Source of the DNA: Helianthus annuus
Taxonomy: Eukaryota > Streptophyta > Magnoliopsida > Asterales > Asteraceae
Direction of reading: 5' to 3'
DNA length: 64,000 nt
Assembly (NCBI RefSeq): GCF_002127325.2
Contig: NC_035435.2
Location: 132,348,904 to 132,412,903 of the forward strand
The position numbers were made by a program, and so were the translations under genes. Numbering within the stretch: the stretch's first letter is position 1; each line of letters starts with the position of its first letter. Below, piece after piece: positions 23,332 through 34,606 of the stretch. The notes below the pieces were generated by a model that ran no database searches, was not told the DNA's origin, and saw only the letters and a list, made by a program, of their open reading frames with translations.

Positions 23332-25317
23332 TATGATGATGAGGGTTATGACTGGAGTGAACTGTTACCGGAGGAAGATGCGGTTGGTTACGCTTTCATG
23401 GCAAAGAATGAACCTGTTCCGTGGAAAGACAACAGAACTGAAGAACAGAAGTATAATTACAGAAGGTTGTTGGCCACAAACAGAATTATCAGAATATCTG
23501 GTATCTTTTCGGAAGCAAAAAGAGCAAATAGATGGGATCCAGACAGGGAGTATTATCTTGATCCATATGGAAACATTGCTATTGACCATAACACTCTTGA
23601 TTTAGAGGCCATAATCAAAGAGTTAAAAGATGATGATGATTATTGGCAGAATAAAAGGTGGGGAACTGGAGACGAGAAAGAGAAAGAAGAGAAAGAGAAA
23701 AAGGAGAAAGAAGAGAAAAAGAAGTCAAAGAAAGTTGATACTGGAATCATTGACACTACTCAGGAGTTGACTGCTGAAAATCTTGGAAAAATGGCTGACA
23801 AGGTGCTGGCAGCTAAGGCGATTGAGGTAGATTCTAAATCCGTCTCTGAGTCTAAAAGCCAGGTCAGTTCAAACACGTCAATGACTGAATTAGGTAAGAA
23901 GGTCAATGGAGATGTTGATTGCAAAAATTGCATCAAAGAATGCAAATTTTGTAATACGGTCACGTATCTCAACGGTAAGAAGGTTGATGATCTGACAGCG
24001 AAGGTCAGAAGCGTTGAGGATCAAATTCTTGATCGTGACAAGATGGTTAAAGCTTCAACTGAACGGATAAAAGAATTAACTAATAAAATTGAAAATGATA
24101 AAACTGATCATGAAAGGATTAGACAAGAAAATGAAAAGTTAGTTCTTGAAAACCGTCAGATCACTGAAAAATTTGAGAAGCTTAAAAGCACAATGAAAGA
24201 TAATGATGATCGAAATGGTAAAACTTATAAAGAAAATATTCAACTAAAAACTGTGCTTAGATTAAAAGAAGAATCAATCAACCAACAACTGGATGAAATC
24301 GCTAAATTGAAACTTAAAGTTCAAGAGGCTGAAATTGAAAATGAGCGAATCCAGTTGAAGCTTAACAGTTACAACTCCGCAAGCTTTGTTTTGCAACACA
24401 TTGTTCCAAAACCCATCGGGAAAAACAAAGCAGGCGAAGATGTGTACTCAGATGGAACTGGGGTGGGTTTTCATCAAGTTCCACCGCCAACTCTTGAAAA
24501 TTATACGAAAAAGCAATCTGGGTTGGTTGAAATCGAGGAAGAAAATGAAGTTAAACTTCCAGAGAACATTGATGTTACTTTTTCTTCATCATCCGATGAT
24601 AGTGTTCAGACAGAGATTATTAAGAGCATAGCTGAAAGTGTTTTGATGTCTGATTCAGCTGAAGATGATGGATGTTTCTTGGATAAATACATTCCGAAAC
24701 AAAAGTCCAAAAACAACTTAAATGATGAACCTACTCTTGTCATGTACAAGATGTTGGGATCTGATAAGTTGTTTTCGGATTCAGAGTTTCCAATTGAGAA
24801 TGTGAATGTGAAAAAGTTATCAAATGTTTTCAAGTTGGTCGAAGTTGAATTGTCAGAAGTGAACAGTTTGAGTCAAACAAAGAGACAAATAAATTTTGAA
24901 AAAGATAAATCATACTACAAGAAACCTGTTGTTCTACCGCGTTTTTATAATAACAACAATCGAAACAATTGGTCGGGTGGTTATCAGGGTGGTAAGAGTT
25001 ATCAAAAGAGAAATGTTCAAAACAGGAGGACTGTTGAAAAGAAAAAGTTTGTGAACAGTTCGAGTTCACTTGCTGATGAAGAGAAAGAGATTTTTTCAAA
25101 ATCGAATGAAGAGTTCTTTGAGAAGAGAGCTTCACAGTCTCAGTCTGAAGGCACAAGTCGGGTAGTTGATACTCGAACATGCTTCAGATGTAATCAAGTT
25201 GGTCACATTGCACGAAAGTGTACCAACGTGAAGCCTAAGACTGAAACTGTGAAGATTCACCAGAAGACAGTTGAGGTGAAGGGTAAGGCAGCAATGTTGT
25301 TGAGAAAAAGAGTGTGA
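23332..25317 (+). pseudogene. gag: Copia Gag, 5'-truncated, coiled-coil and CCHC knuckle
   Basis: The frame is open from 23332, directly at the LTR junction, through the first ATG at 23398 to the TGA at 25315. From that ATG it encodes 639 residues. Residues about 90-125 are a Lys/Glu-rich run; about 195-330 have strong heptad-like coiled-coil character; a single CCHC knuckle (CX2CX4HX4C) starts near residue 595. The gag core upstream of the coiled coil contains YYLDPYGNIAIDHN. The natural start lies left of the inserted LTR, so the ATG at 23398 is probably internal. The true frame shifts at about 25300, where sequence continues in the ORF starting at 25314. Confidence 0.85.
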
Positions 25318-25589
25318 AAAATGACAACACCAAAGTGAAAAATGAACCCGTAAAGAAAGTGGTAACTAAAAATGACAAGTTTTACAAACGGGTTGCATTA
25401 TCTCAACAAGTTTGGAAACCTAAAACTGAGAAAAAGATTTCACCTTCTGAGGATTCAATTCCAATTGATTATGATGCAAATTTTCCACCTCTGAAGGCTG
25501 AAAACTTTAAAATTCAAGTTGCGAGAGTTAAAAGTACCAAGGTTACACCCAAGACTGATGAGGCTTGGGTGGACACAATGTTTGACTAA
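25314..25589 (+). pseudogene. Copia Gag-Pol linker segment (shifted frame)
   Basis: This 91-codon frame overlaps the gag stop as ATGA and continues the Lys-rich gag C-terminus in another frame. It ends AWVDTMFD then stop. The protease frame that follows (from about 25660) is back in the gag frame. Two readings are possible: a decayed frameshift pair, or a family in which gag and pol are naturally separated. A splice-acceptor-like TTATGTGCAG at about 25668-25677 just before the protease is compatible with the second. Confidence 0.5.
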
Positions 25590-25659
25590 ACAGTTTGAAA
25601 TGTAGGAGCTTCCTTGATCGCGAAGCATGAATCGGCATCCTTATTGAAGTGTTTGAATC

Positions 25660-26676
25660 ATGTTGTGTTATGTGCAGGATCTTCTGAGATTAGTTTCACG
25701 CTGGATTATGGACAGTGGAGCGTCTCGACATATGACAGGGAAGACTGCATTGTTGTATGATGTGAAGAATATCAATGGAGGATATGTTGGTTTCGTGGGT
25801 AATCAAGGAGGAAGGATTATTGGTGAAGGAACGTTATCCAACGGGATTGTGACGTTTGAGAGAGTTAACTACATTGCTGAGCTGGAGAACAATCTGCTGG
25901 GTATCTCGCAGATCTGTGACAGGATGTATACCACTCACTTCACTGATAAAGAATGTTTGATCTTCAAGCCAGGATTTGTTATCCCTGAGGAATGGATTAT
26001 CATGAGGGCACCAAGAGTTAATGATCTGTACGTGTTGGATATGAGCGTAGCTACTACAACCATGGGTCAGGCTCATTGTTTCGTGTCCAGAGCAACTGAA
26101 AAAAAATCGAGATTGTGGCACCGAAAGATGGGACATATGCATCTTAGAAAAATGAATCATTTGGTGCACAATGATTTGGTTACAGGAGTTCATGTCAAAG
26201 GTTTTCATCTGGAAGGGGAGTGCACTAGATGTGTTAAAGGAAAGCAAAAGAAAAAGTCACACCCTACAAAGCAAGTCAATTCAGTCTCAAGACCCCTGGA
26301 GAGACTTCACATGGATTTGTTTGGTCCGGTGAATGTCAAGAGTATTACGGGAGACAAATATTGTCTTGTGGTTACTGATGATTATTCCAGATTTTCGTGG
26401 GTTTCTTTCTTGAAGACGAAAGACGAAACGTTTGACAGTTTGATGGCGTTGTTCAAACGAATTGAGAATTTGTACCAAAGGCGTATCAAAAGAATTCGAA
26501 GTGATAATGGTACTGAATTCAAGAACAGCAAGATGGAAGAATTTTGTGATGAAAGAGGTATTTTGCATGAGTTTAGTGCTCCGTACACTCCGCAGCAGAA
26601 TGGAGTCGCAGAACGCAAAAACCGGACACTAATCGAGACGGCTAGAACTATGCTCGAGATTCAAAGTTACCAATAA
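25660..26676 (+). pseudogene. pol: Copia protease and integrase
   Basis: A 338-codon frame. The aspartic protease site is DSG (Asp at residue 18, in WIMDSGASRHMTG). The integrase zinc-binding region follows as HX4H (154, 159) and CX2C (188, 191). The catalytic core has Asp219 (HMDLFGPV), Asp282 (SDNGTEF) and Glu318 (AERKNRT), giving the expected D-X35-E spacing. All catalytic residues are therefore present. The frame breaks at about 26667 by a single-base shift, after which the expected NFWAEV segment is in another frame. The first 14 residues before WIMDSG are of uncertain frame. Confidence 0.88.
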
Positions 26677-27479
26677 ATTTTTGGGCTGAAGTTGTTTCCG
26701 CCGCATGCTATACGCTCAACAGAGTTGTCACTGTCAAAAAGTTCAACAAAACATGCTTTGAGTTAATCAATAATTGCAAACCTAATTTGAAGTATCTTGA
26801 ATCGTTCGGGTCACCCTGTACTGTTCTAGAGCCTTATGGAAAGTTTGGTCCGAAGTGCATTGAAAGTATATTTGTTGGATATTCAAGTCCTTCGCGACGT
26901 GTCTTCGTTCCAAATAAGAAGCGGATTATTGAAGCAGCAAATGTTGAATGTCAAGGTTATACTATGCCGCCACAAAATCCAGGAGATTCATGGAGATTCA
27001 GATTCTGAGGGGGAGCAGATTCAGGAGTAATGCTGATGAACACGATGATGTCCAACAAGATGAAGTTGCTCAAGATAATCAGTCGGCAGAGGATGATAAT
27101 CAAGAAGCTGAAAACATGCCGATCTTTGATCATGGAGATTCAGATTCTGAGGGGGAGCAGATTCAGGATTTAAGTCAAACAAACCAAATTGGTGAACAAG
27201 GTGCAAATCAAAATGTTACTAATCTGGAAGGCGATGTGGATGTTCCAAGCGAAGCAATGCCGCGAACTCTTTCATACCATCCAGAGGAGTTGATCATAGG
27301 AGAATTGCAATCAGGCGTTCGCACGAGACGTCAAATTGACCAGGGCCTTACATGTTTTTACTCTACAGTTGCACCTTTACAAACTGAATTTTCATTAAGT
27401 TGTTTTTATCTCGCAGATCGAACCGAGAACTTACAAAGAGGCGCTTACTGAAGACTCTTGGGTCATTGCGATGCAAGAA
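26677..27479 (+). pseudogene. Copia integrase C-terminus and INT-RT linker
   Basis: Pieces in several frames: the post-core integrase region (ESFGSPCTVLEPYGKFGPKC, about 26800-26870; typical FGCxxxV-like block of copia) and an acidic linker (GDSDSEGEQIQ). The linker holds a 38-bp direct repeat, at 26989-27026 and 27131-27168, offset 142 bp. That offset is not a multiple of 3, so the duplication itself changes frame. The start of RT (TEDSWVIAMQE) is reached at about 27440. Confidence 0.7.
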
Positions 27480-28418
27480 TAGTTGAGTCAGTTTGAAAAG
27501 TTGGGAGTATGGAAGCTAGTGGATTTGCCAGATGGTCATAGGAAAATCAATACAAAATGGGTATTTAAGTGTAAGAGAGACGACAGAGGAGTTGTTGTAA
27601 GGAACAAAGCTCGACTCGTTGTTCAGGGCTTTAGTCAACAGGAGGGGATTGATTTTACTGAAGTATATGCTCCTGTGGCACGACTAGAAGCAATCAGAAT
27701 TTTCCTTGCATTTGCATCTTGGAAGAACTTTAAAGTATATCAGTTAGATGTAAAATCGGCGTTTCATTATGGGAAGGTTAAAGAGGAGGTTTATGTTGGT
27801 CAGCCGTCGGGCTTTATCGACCCAATCCACAAAAACAAGGTCTACTTATTGGACAAAGCGCTGTATGGTTTACACCAGGCCCCGAAAGCTTGGTACGAGA
27901 CTTTGTCTCAACACCTACTAGCCAACAGCTTCATACGTGGAAAAGTGGATGCCACTCTCTACACTAAAGAGGTCGACGGTCATCTTCTGATAGTTCAGAT
28001 TTATGTGGACGATATAATCTTTGGGTCGACGAATGAGAATCTGTGCAAAGATTTCGAACAGGTGATGAAGCAAAAATTCGAAATGTCATCAATGGGGGAG
28101 ATGAAATTCTTTCTGGGTCTACAAGTTGAACAACTACCTGAGGGAATTTTCATTCACCAGACAAAGTACGTTCATGATATTCTAGAGAAATTTGGGATGT
28201 CAAGTTCTACTCCAGCTGCTACCCCACTTGCAACAAATCATGTGATTCACCCAGATCTCACCGGACACAGGGCTGATGAAACGTTTTATCGATCCATGAT
28301 AGGTTCTATGATGTACCTAACTGCTTCACGACCTGATATCCTATACCCAACGTGCCTCGCAGCAAGATATCAATCTAACCCGAGAGCTTCGCATATGATT
28401 ATTGTGAAGAGGATATGA
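27440..28418 (+). pseudogene. pol: Copia reverse transcriptase
   Basis: The RT frame starts about 27440, is interrupted by TAG at 27480-27482 where the family usually has Glu, and is then open to 28418. It shows the copia RT landmarks: KARLVVQGFSQQEGIDFTE, VYQLDVKSAF (first catalytic Asp), ALYGLHQAPKAWY, and YVDD (catalytic pair) around residues 174-177 of the open part. It ends at a TGA within the KRI-RYLKGTP junction to RNase H. Apart from the two stops it is well preserved. There is no start codon of its own; it is a polyprotein segment. Confidence 0.9.
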
Positions 28419-28835
28419 CGCTACCTGAAAGGAACTCCTTCATTGGGGTTGTGGTATCCTAGAACAGGCGACTTTACGCTCGAAGGGTATTCCGATTCGG
28501 ATTTCGGATGTTGCAAAGTCAATTCAAAATCAACAACTGCAGGATGCCAGTTCTTTGGACCTAGATTGGTTACCTGGCAGTGTAAGAAACAAACGGCGCT
28601 ATCTACATAAGCGGAGTTCGTTTCTGCTAGCAGTTGCTGCTCTCAGATCCTGTGGATACAGCAACAGATGCGCGACTACGGTTTGCAGTTTCTTAACACA
28701 CCTCTTTTTGTTGATAATGAGGCCGTAATAAATATAACAAAGAATCCAGTACATCACGCTAAAACTAAACATATAGAAATTCGTCATCACTTTATTCGCG
28801 ATTGTTTCGAGAAAAAGTTGATAATGAGGATCATA
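28419..28835 (+). pseudogene. Copia RNase H, 3'-truncated
   Basis: Continues in the RT frame after the TGA. YSDSDFGCC gives the first RNase H Asp; STTAGCQFF, VTWQCKKQTALS, the ASSCCSQILWIQQQ segment and HHFIRDCFEKK are typical copia RNase H blocks. A TAA at 28608-28610 falls where the family has the catalytic Glu of the EAE/EAEF motif. Sequence similarity is lost at about 28835, and no 3' LTR is visible. Confidence 0.85.
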
Positions 28836-28838
28836 TAA

Positions 28839-29110
28839 CAATAGAAGATCATTGAGGTTTGAACCAAATTTCCGTATTGAAGGAAATTCTCAATTTTTTT
28901 TCAAATTTCTAATTTAATTTCCCTCCTTTCATTTAAATCATTCTTTTTTATAACAAAGAAGACAAATGTTGAGAATTGGTTTAACAATAGAAGCTCATTG
29001 AGGTTTGAACCAAGTTTTAGCATTGAATATTGACGGAAGTTCTTAAAAAAAAAATTGTTCAAATTTCTAATTTTAATTTCCTTCCTTTTTGTTTAATCTT
29101 TTTTTACAAT
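28839..29110 (+). repeat. Imperfect direct duplication of ~140 bp after RNase H
   Basis: The block CAATAGAAGATCATTGAGG with a following T-rich stretch (from 28839) is repeated with changes from about 28985 (CAATAGAAGCTCATTGAGG). Both copies share GGTTTGAACCAA and CAAATTTCTAAT. It may be decayed 3' UTR of the copia element or the edge of the Helitron ending at 29182. Confidence 0.6.
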
Positions 29111-29149
29111 AAATTTGCAATTTTAGCATTTAATATATATTTTATTTGT

Positions 29150-29182
29150 TCGACATATGTAATACACGGGGTTATAACCTAG
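29150..29182 (+). mobile_element. Helitron 3' terminus (plus strand)
   Basis: TAATACACGGGGTTATAACCTAG followed by T. It matches the 3' ends at 49443 (minus) and 51679 (plus) and has the CTAG|T ending of plant Helitrons. The left arm of the hairpin is degenerate here. The 5' end is not located. Confidence 0.6.
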
Positions 29183-29905
29183 TAACATTCATAAGGAAAA
29201 AATTAAACTGATTTATTAAAGTATCTTAATAACATTAAAATGCAAAAAACACAACTCAAATCTAAAAAAACCCCTAAAATCGAAGTAAAGAACAACTGAC
29301 GGAAATCAGAATTTATTACCTATTTAGACGAAATCCAGAAACAAAGATTAAGTGTAGCCCGTTCATATGCAACAATATGCAAAATAAACAATGATAAAGC
29401 ATTATTATGTATTATATCAAATGTAAGAACTAATTTGAAGTAAAGTTACACTTGAAAGTGAATATGAATCTATAATCAATAAAAGGACAACATACCTGGA
29501 CGTAATCGGGATGAATGTATGACATGCAAAACAACAAAAAATGAAAAAAATTAAGGATGAACACGATAATCAAAGGGAAAAAGGAATAAAATCTAGGAAT
29601 AACGCTTAACATACCTTATTTTGATCAGATGTTAATCGAAAAAGAACACGAAAGTCGGCTATGAAAATTTTGAAGAGAGAAGTAGAAAGAATCGAGAGAG
29701 AAGTAGAGAGACAAAGGGTTTAAAAGGTTTTGAAAAGGTAAAGTATGTATTTTAATAGGTTATAAAGGATCCAAATAACAAAGGTGGATTGGATAGTATT
29801 TATGGGGCTTCACTAATGAAAAAACCTGAAATTTTTCCCTTGTAAACCACATCTAGGAAGCTCCAATCTTCTGCCACATAGCCCAAGTTATTTTCATTTA
29901 TTATA
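29183..29905. other. Intergenic, no gene recognised
   Basis: AT-rich sequence with only short ORFs. A purine-rich stretch (GAGAGAAGTAGAAAGAATCGAGAGAG, in two adjoining parts at about 29676-29710) could be transcribed UTR of a captured gene, but nothing is identifiable. Confidence 0.5.
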
Positions 29906-30322
29906 GAGTAAACTGCCATTTTGGTCCCTGAGGTTTGGTTATTTTTGCCACTTTAGTCCAAAACGCAAACATTTTGCATCTGGGTCCCTGTGGTTTCAGT
30001 TTTATTGTCATTTTGGTCCAAAAATAAAATCAGGTCATATTTATCTTATAAAATTCTGCAATTTTGTCCTTTTCCTCATGGGCAAATCAGGTCATATTTG
30101 TCTTATAAAATCTGGTATTTATTTATAAAAAAGAAATGACCATTTTGCCCCTACGGAAAAGGACAAAATAGCAGGATTTTATAAGACAAATATGACTTGA
30201 TTTCATTTTTGGACCAAAATGGCAATAAAACTGAAACCACAGGGACCCAGATGCAAAAGGTTTGAGTTTTGGACTAAAATGGCAAAAGTGAACAAACTAC
30301 AGGGACCAAAATGGCAGTACTC
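29906..30322. mobile_element. Mutator-type MITE with perfect 9-bp target duplication
   Basis: Termini GAGTAAACTGCCATTTTGG and the near-complement CCAAAATGGCAGTACTC; the two halves pair along most of the 417 bp. Flanking 9-mers TTTATTATA at 29897-29905 and 30323-30331 are identical. A 9-bp duplication with long TIRs is the signature of Mutator-like elements. No coding capacity. Confidence 0.85.
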
Positions 30323-30331
30323 TTTATTATA

Positions 30332-30933
30332 TATAACAGATGATAAAAAGTTATCATATATTATGCTTTTTCCCTAATAATAAAAGCTTTTAATTGTCAT
30401 TTGATGTTTTTAACAACATTTTTTAATAGCTAATGCTATAATTGTAAGGATTTAAACTCATCATTTTTTAGAAAACAAACATCATACCGCTAACCCATAA
30501 CCTAATAGTCTAATGGTATGGTGTCCTCTTGGTTCAAATGCAAGATAAAGTTGCAATTAAGATGTTAAAAGACTTTTTTGTTAAAATAACAATATGCCAC
30601 TAGACTTTCAGATCATAGATAACTATGAGTTCATATATTATGCTTTTTTCAACCTAACTTATGACTTATTGAATCAAAAAGCTAAAAAATAGTTTTAGTG
30701 TTTGGCAAACCTAAAAGTCCTTTTCTAAATAACTTTTTGAGAAGAGAAAAAGTCATCAAAAAGTCATTTTTGAGAAGTGTTGTGACTTTTTGAACCAACT
30801 TATTGACTTATTAGTTTTTAGGCTTTTTGAACCAACTTATTGACTTATTAGTTTTTAGTCATTTTACATCAATAAGCTAAGCCAAACACTTTTTAAAAAA
30901 CAACTTATTGACTTATTGGCTTTTTCCACCCTA
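30332..30933. other. AT-rich repeats flanking the Harbinger element
   Basis: From about 30640 the sequence carries repeated TTATTGACTTATT and GCCAAACAC-like motifs that resume after the Harbinger element at 32764-32880 (GCTAATCCAAACAC, AAGTCAATAAG). The Harbinger element therefore appears to have inserted into an older, self-complementary repeat. No gene. Confidence 0.5.
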
Positions 30934-30936
30934 TAA

Positions 30937-32760
30937 GACCGCCCGTAGTGGGGCGTGATTTGTAAAAAAATTTCAAAAAAAAACGCTCTAAAACGCCCCG
31001 GCCACCATTACATGGGGCGTGACCGGGCGTTATTTTTCAAAAAAAAACAAGGTGGCGTTTTAATTAAAACGCTGAAAATTTGAAGGGGATCGAAATTAGA
31101 CCGTTGGCAAACGGTCAAAATTGTTATTTTTTTTTTTAATTTAAAAATTTACCCCACTATATATATCCACCCACTTTATCATATTATTTATACAAAAACA
31201 CCCACTTTCTCCTACTTTTTTATACAATCATGCATCCATTCCGACCCCCTTTTGGTGTCCCCGCAAGACCCACGAACCCGAACACAACCCAACCGCTAAA
31301 CCCGTATAACCTTCAAGACATGGACCCGAACTTTTTACCGTACGCGGCTTACTTGACTGGCGCCACTCCGTTTGTACCTCCCACATTCGGCTATGGTCAG
31401 GCCGGCGGGTCGCAACCTTCACAACCACAACCCGAATCCGAATCCGAATCCGAACCCGATGTCGATGTCGTGCCGGAAACGCAACCTGAACCGGTGCAAG
31501 ACAAATCAAAACGCGGCAGAAGGTCACATAAGAAGAAGGATAAGGACGAACCTCGACGTACAAAAACTATCATTAAATGGACGAAGGAGGAGGAATTCAC
31601 GCTGACTCGGGCGTGGCTCGACGTTTCGGAGGACGAAGAAACGGGTAACTCTTTTATTATTTTTTTTTTTACTTATTTTTTACTTTTATTTTTAACATAC
31701 AACTTATTTTTTTACTTTTTTTTAATTTGTAGCAAACTTTCAAACGGGTCCCGTTTTTTGGGATAGGGTTCGTGCACTCTTTTTTAGCACATGGGGTCAA
31801 GGCGAACATCGGGACAAAGATTCCATTTCTAGCAAATGGACCGACATCAACAACAAGTCTCACGCGTTCCAAGAAGTTTACCAACGTAACTACGATACTC
31901 GCCCGAGCGGTGAAAGTGACGTCGGGGTTTTAACGAGAACTTTGGAGGAGTTCGAGAGGACGAAATGCCCTTTCACGTACTATAAGTGTTGGGAGCTACT
32001 ACGAAAAAGTCCAAAGTGGGCGCTAGTTAATCCAATGACGTCTGGTAGTAGACGTCGAGCTAAAAGGTCAAAAACATCATCCTCCGTTGACCCGTCAACT
32101 CCGACATCGGATGCCCGCAATGTTGATTTAAATGAGTCGGTGGACGTTGACGAGGGAATTCAAGAAGAGTTGGTCCGACCCACCGGTAGAAGAAAGGGAA
32201 CCGGGTAAAAAACGGTCGAGTCGTCTTCCGATCTCGAGTTAAAGGAAGATTTCGAGGAGATGAACCGTCGTCTCCAAGACATTCGCGACCTCGGCCACCA
32301 ACGTTATGAGATTATGAAAGAACGAGTGGCCGAAACCAAAAAGTTTAACGAGATGCAAGAGGCGAGGCAAATGGAAAAGGACATTGAGTTTTTGTCCAAA
32401 CCTATCGACCACCTACAAGGCGATGCGTTGATCCTTGCGCAAATGCGTCGCCAAAAAATTAGAGAAAAATATGGACTCTAGATCATGTTCTTTTTTTTTA
32501 ACTTTATTTTATTTTTTCGTTTTTTTTTTCTGTTTTTTTTTTTTTTTAATTTCAAGTAGTGTAATTTTTTTTTTTTTAAATTAATGAAGTTTTTTATGTT
32601 TTAAATTAAAAAAAATAATTGTGAAATGATTGAATGGGGTTATTGGCATAATGTCCCACTACGCCACTTTTGCTATAATGCCCAAGTGTGATTAGGATGC
32701 CACGTGTCGAATAATGCCCCATGGTGGAGGCATTATAACAACTTACCACTACACATGGTC
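30937..32760 (+). mobile_element. PIF/Harbinger element carrying only ORF1
   Basis: Termini GACCGCCCGTAGTGG and CCACTACACATGGTC are imperfect inverted repeats. They are flanked by TAA at 30934-30936 and 32761-32763, the 3-bp TAA/TTA duplication of PIF/Harbinger. The 1824-bp element holds a Myb/SANT-like ORF1 but no DDE transposase. Autonomous family members encode both, so this one would depend on a transposase in trans. Confidence 0.85.
31230..32208 (+). CDS. Harbinger ORF1, Myb/SANT-like DNA-binding protein (two exons, 296 aa)
   Basis: Exon 1 is 31230-31644, exon 2 31733-32208. The intron has GT...AG ends, is T-rich, and its removal keeps the frame (415 + 476 = 891 nt). Residues 1-110 are Pro/Asn/Ser-rich with a basic patch (KRGRRSHKKKDKDEPRR). 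A trihelix/SANT-like domain starts at WTKEEE (about 117) and continues through FWDRVRALFFSTWG and SISSKWTDINNKS to about 190, followed by FTYYKCWELLRKSPKW. In this family ORF1 binds DNA and partners the DDE transposase. A TAA at 32206 ends the frame, but the same frame continues 90 more codons to 32481 with a Glu/Lys-rich helical tail (MNRRLQDIRDLG, QARQMEKDIEFL-type) usual for the family. The stop is therefore probably premature. Confidence 0.75.
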
Positions 32761-32763
32761 TAA

Positions 32764-34606
32764 GCTAATCCAAACACTTTTTTAAAAACTTCTTTTTCAA
32801 AAAGTAATAAGTCAATAAGTATTTTTTCACAAAAGTTCTTTTTAGGTAAAATAAACTTAGCCAAACATGCCCTAAATGTACTAATTGCTTTTTAAATGGT
32901 TGTCTTTTTAAAATATCAAGTGTTCCTCATCATTGATCATCAACCCTCTTCATCCATCCTTTCGCAATCTTAATCGATCCCTAGCCATCCCTATACCCTA
33001 TCTACTTCACATTAGCACCACATCAGATTTTCTCCATTCCTTACCTGACCCCATCCCTAAACCCTTTCAATGCATTTTTCTCGTCACTAAACCATTTTGT
33101 TAATAAGATGCAAGATGAGAAGCGTGATATAATAATATCAATAAAGAAACTGTTCGAAGTGACTTTCGAGAGTGATTCACCGCACGGGTGGCTTTTGGGC
33201 AGTATTACATCATGCGGGCCAATGTTCTCCCCAGTCCCGACCCCTCATTCATCCCGCCCCACTTCATACTTCATCTCCCCCTAATGAAATCGATTTCTTC
33301 AAGCACGAATCATGACCCACAAATCCGTTGAGTATACATCTTTACTAAATTTTTACGTACTTCTATAACCCAAGGAAATTATTCCATATATAAATTATCA
33401 AGTTTTTTGTGCATTAAGAGTTGTACACTAAGCTTTGGAAGTTTCCCAAAAAAATAACTTTATATTTCACTTTTAACCTTTAGGTTTTATCTTTTACATT
33501 TTAACCCTCAAAATTTTTACTTATAACTCAAAGTTTTTCATATTTTGTAATTTAACACAACACTTTATTATTTACAACTTTGGCCCCCCATAGTTTTATT
33601 CTTTCGCAAGTTTTTCGTTTTACATTTCGTTCTAAATTTTGCGAGTTAACATGTCGTAGCGTGCATGTGAGGTTTAACGTTTTTTGCTCTATTTTTCATA
33701 TTTGACAGACCCGTCGCAACGCGTCCATTTTTTCCCTTTTGAAAAGTTCGCCGCAACGGTCGGGTCCTAAGTTATTATTTTCGACGTTTTACGTTTCTGG
33801 TTAATGTCTTCGCATTAACACACTGTAACGGGTGTGCGTTGTTCAACGATTTTAGTCTGCTTTTCGTTCAGTGTAATTTTTACCATTTTATCTATTTTAT
33901 TTTTACGATGTTGAGAGTCGATGTCGTTGTGGAATTGGTGCTACTTGGCACGGTTTTACGAACGTTTTTAACCTATTAAATTTTTTTTTACTAATATTTT
34001 GTTTCGGTTTACCCCTATACTCCTTTTACTTAAAATTTATTTTTTACGTGCATATTTTATGTATGGTTATATATAAATATGATTTGTTCTACATTCCGAC
34101 GTAAACTTTTTTTTTATAGACGAGTCATGTCAAATATAATACGTTTTCTTTTAAAGAAACCATTTTTACGTGCATATTTTTATGTACGTTTTGGTATAAA
34201 TTCAAATTGTTCTACGTTTCGACGTAAACTTTTTTGTGAAATGATTCAGGTCAAATATAATATGTTTCCGTGCTTATTTTATGTATGTTTCGTAAAGTTT
34301 GTTTCGAACCGACTGGAGTCAAATTATGGTTTCTTTTTCTCCCTTTTTTTACGAAAGCTTTAATTAATCCCTTTCGATTACATGTGCATATTTTCCTTCA
34401 TACCCGTTACGTTTTCAATGTATGAGTTGGGTCACATATAATACGTTATGATTGTTCGATATGAATTTGATTTACTTTACGTTTGATCCAACCACACTGC
34501 TGATATAGGTTACATTGAGTTCAACTAGATATGTCGAAGTGTGTGTTTTCATATGTTTAATGCATCATATAACGTTTGGACTAATCCATTCAATATTTAC
34601 GATGTA
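32764..34606. other. Intergenic repeats, probable Helitron body
   Basis: No gene. From about 33650 the DNA repeats motifs such as CGTTTCGACGTAAAC, GTCAAATATAATACG and GTGCATATTTTATGTA. The same motifs appear reversed in a UBP14 intron (about 36800-37260), so this is one repeat family in two orientations. The stretch ends in the Helitron terminus at 34640. Confidence 0.5.

Larger units (their letters stand above)
23330..28840 (+). mobile_element. Ty1/copia element, 5' truncated by the Tekay array
   Basis: Gag, PR, INT, RT and RNase H occur in the copia order (integrase before RT) on the plus strand. The gag frame is open right up to LTR C, so the Tekay element inserted inside gag; the missing 5' LTR and gag start should lie left of the array, beyond the window. 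No clear 3' LTR follows RNase H. Frameshifts and stops in every segment mark it as dead. Confidence 0.9.

Noticed and set aside
31228..31563. 111-codon minus-strand ORF in the Harbinger element
   Set aside because: Antisense to ORF1 exon 1, with no family features; ORF1 has a domain and a consistent intron.
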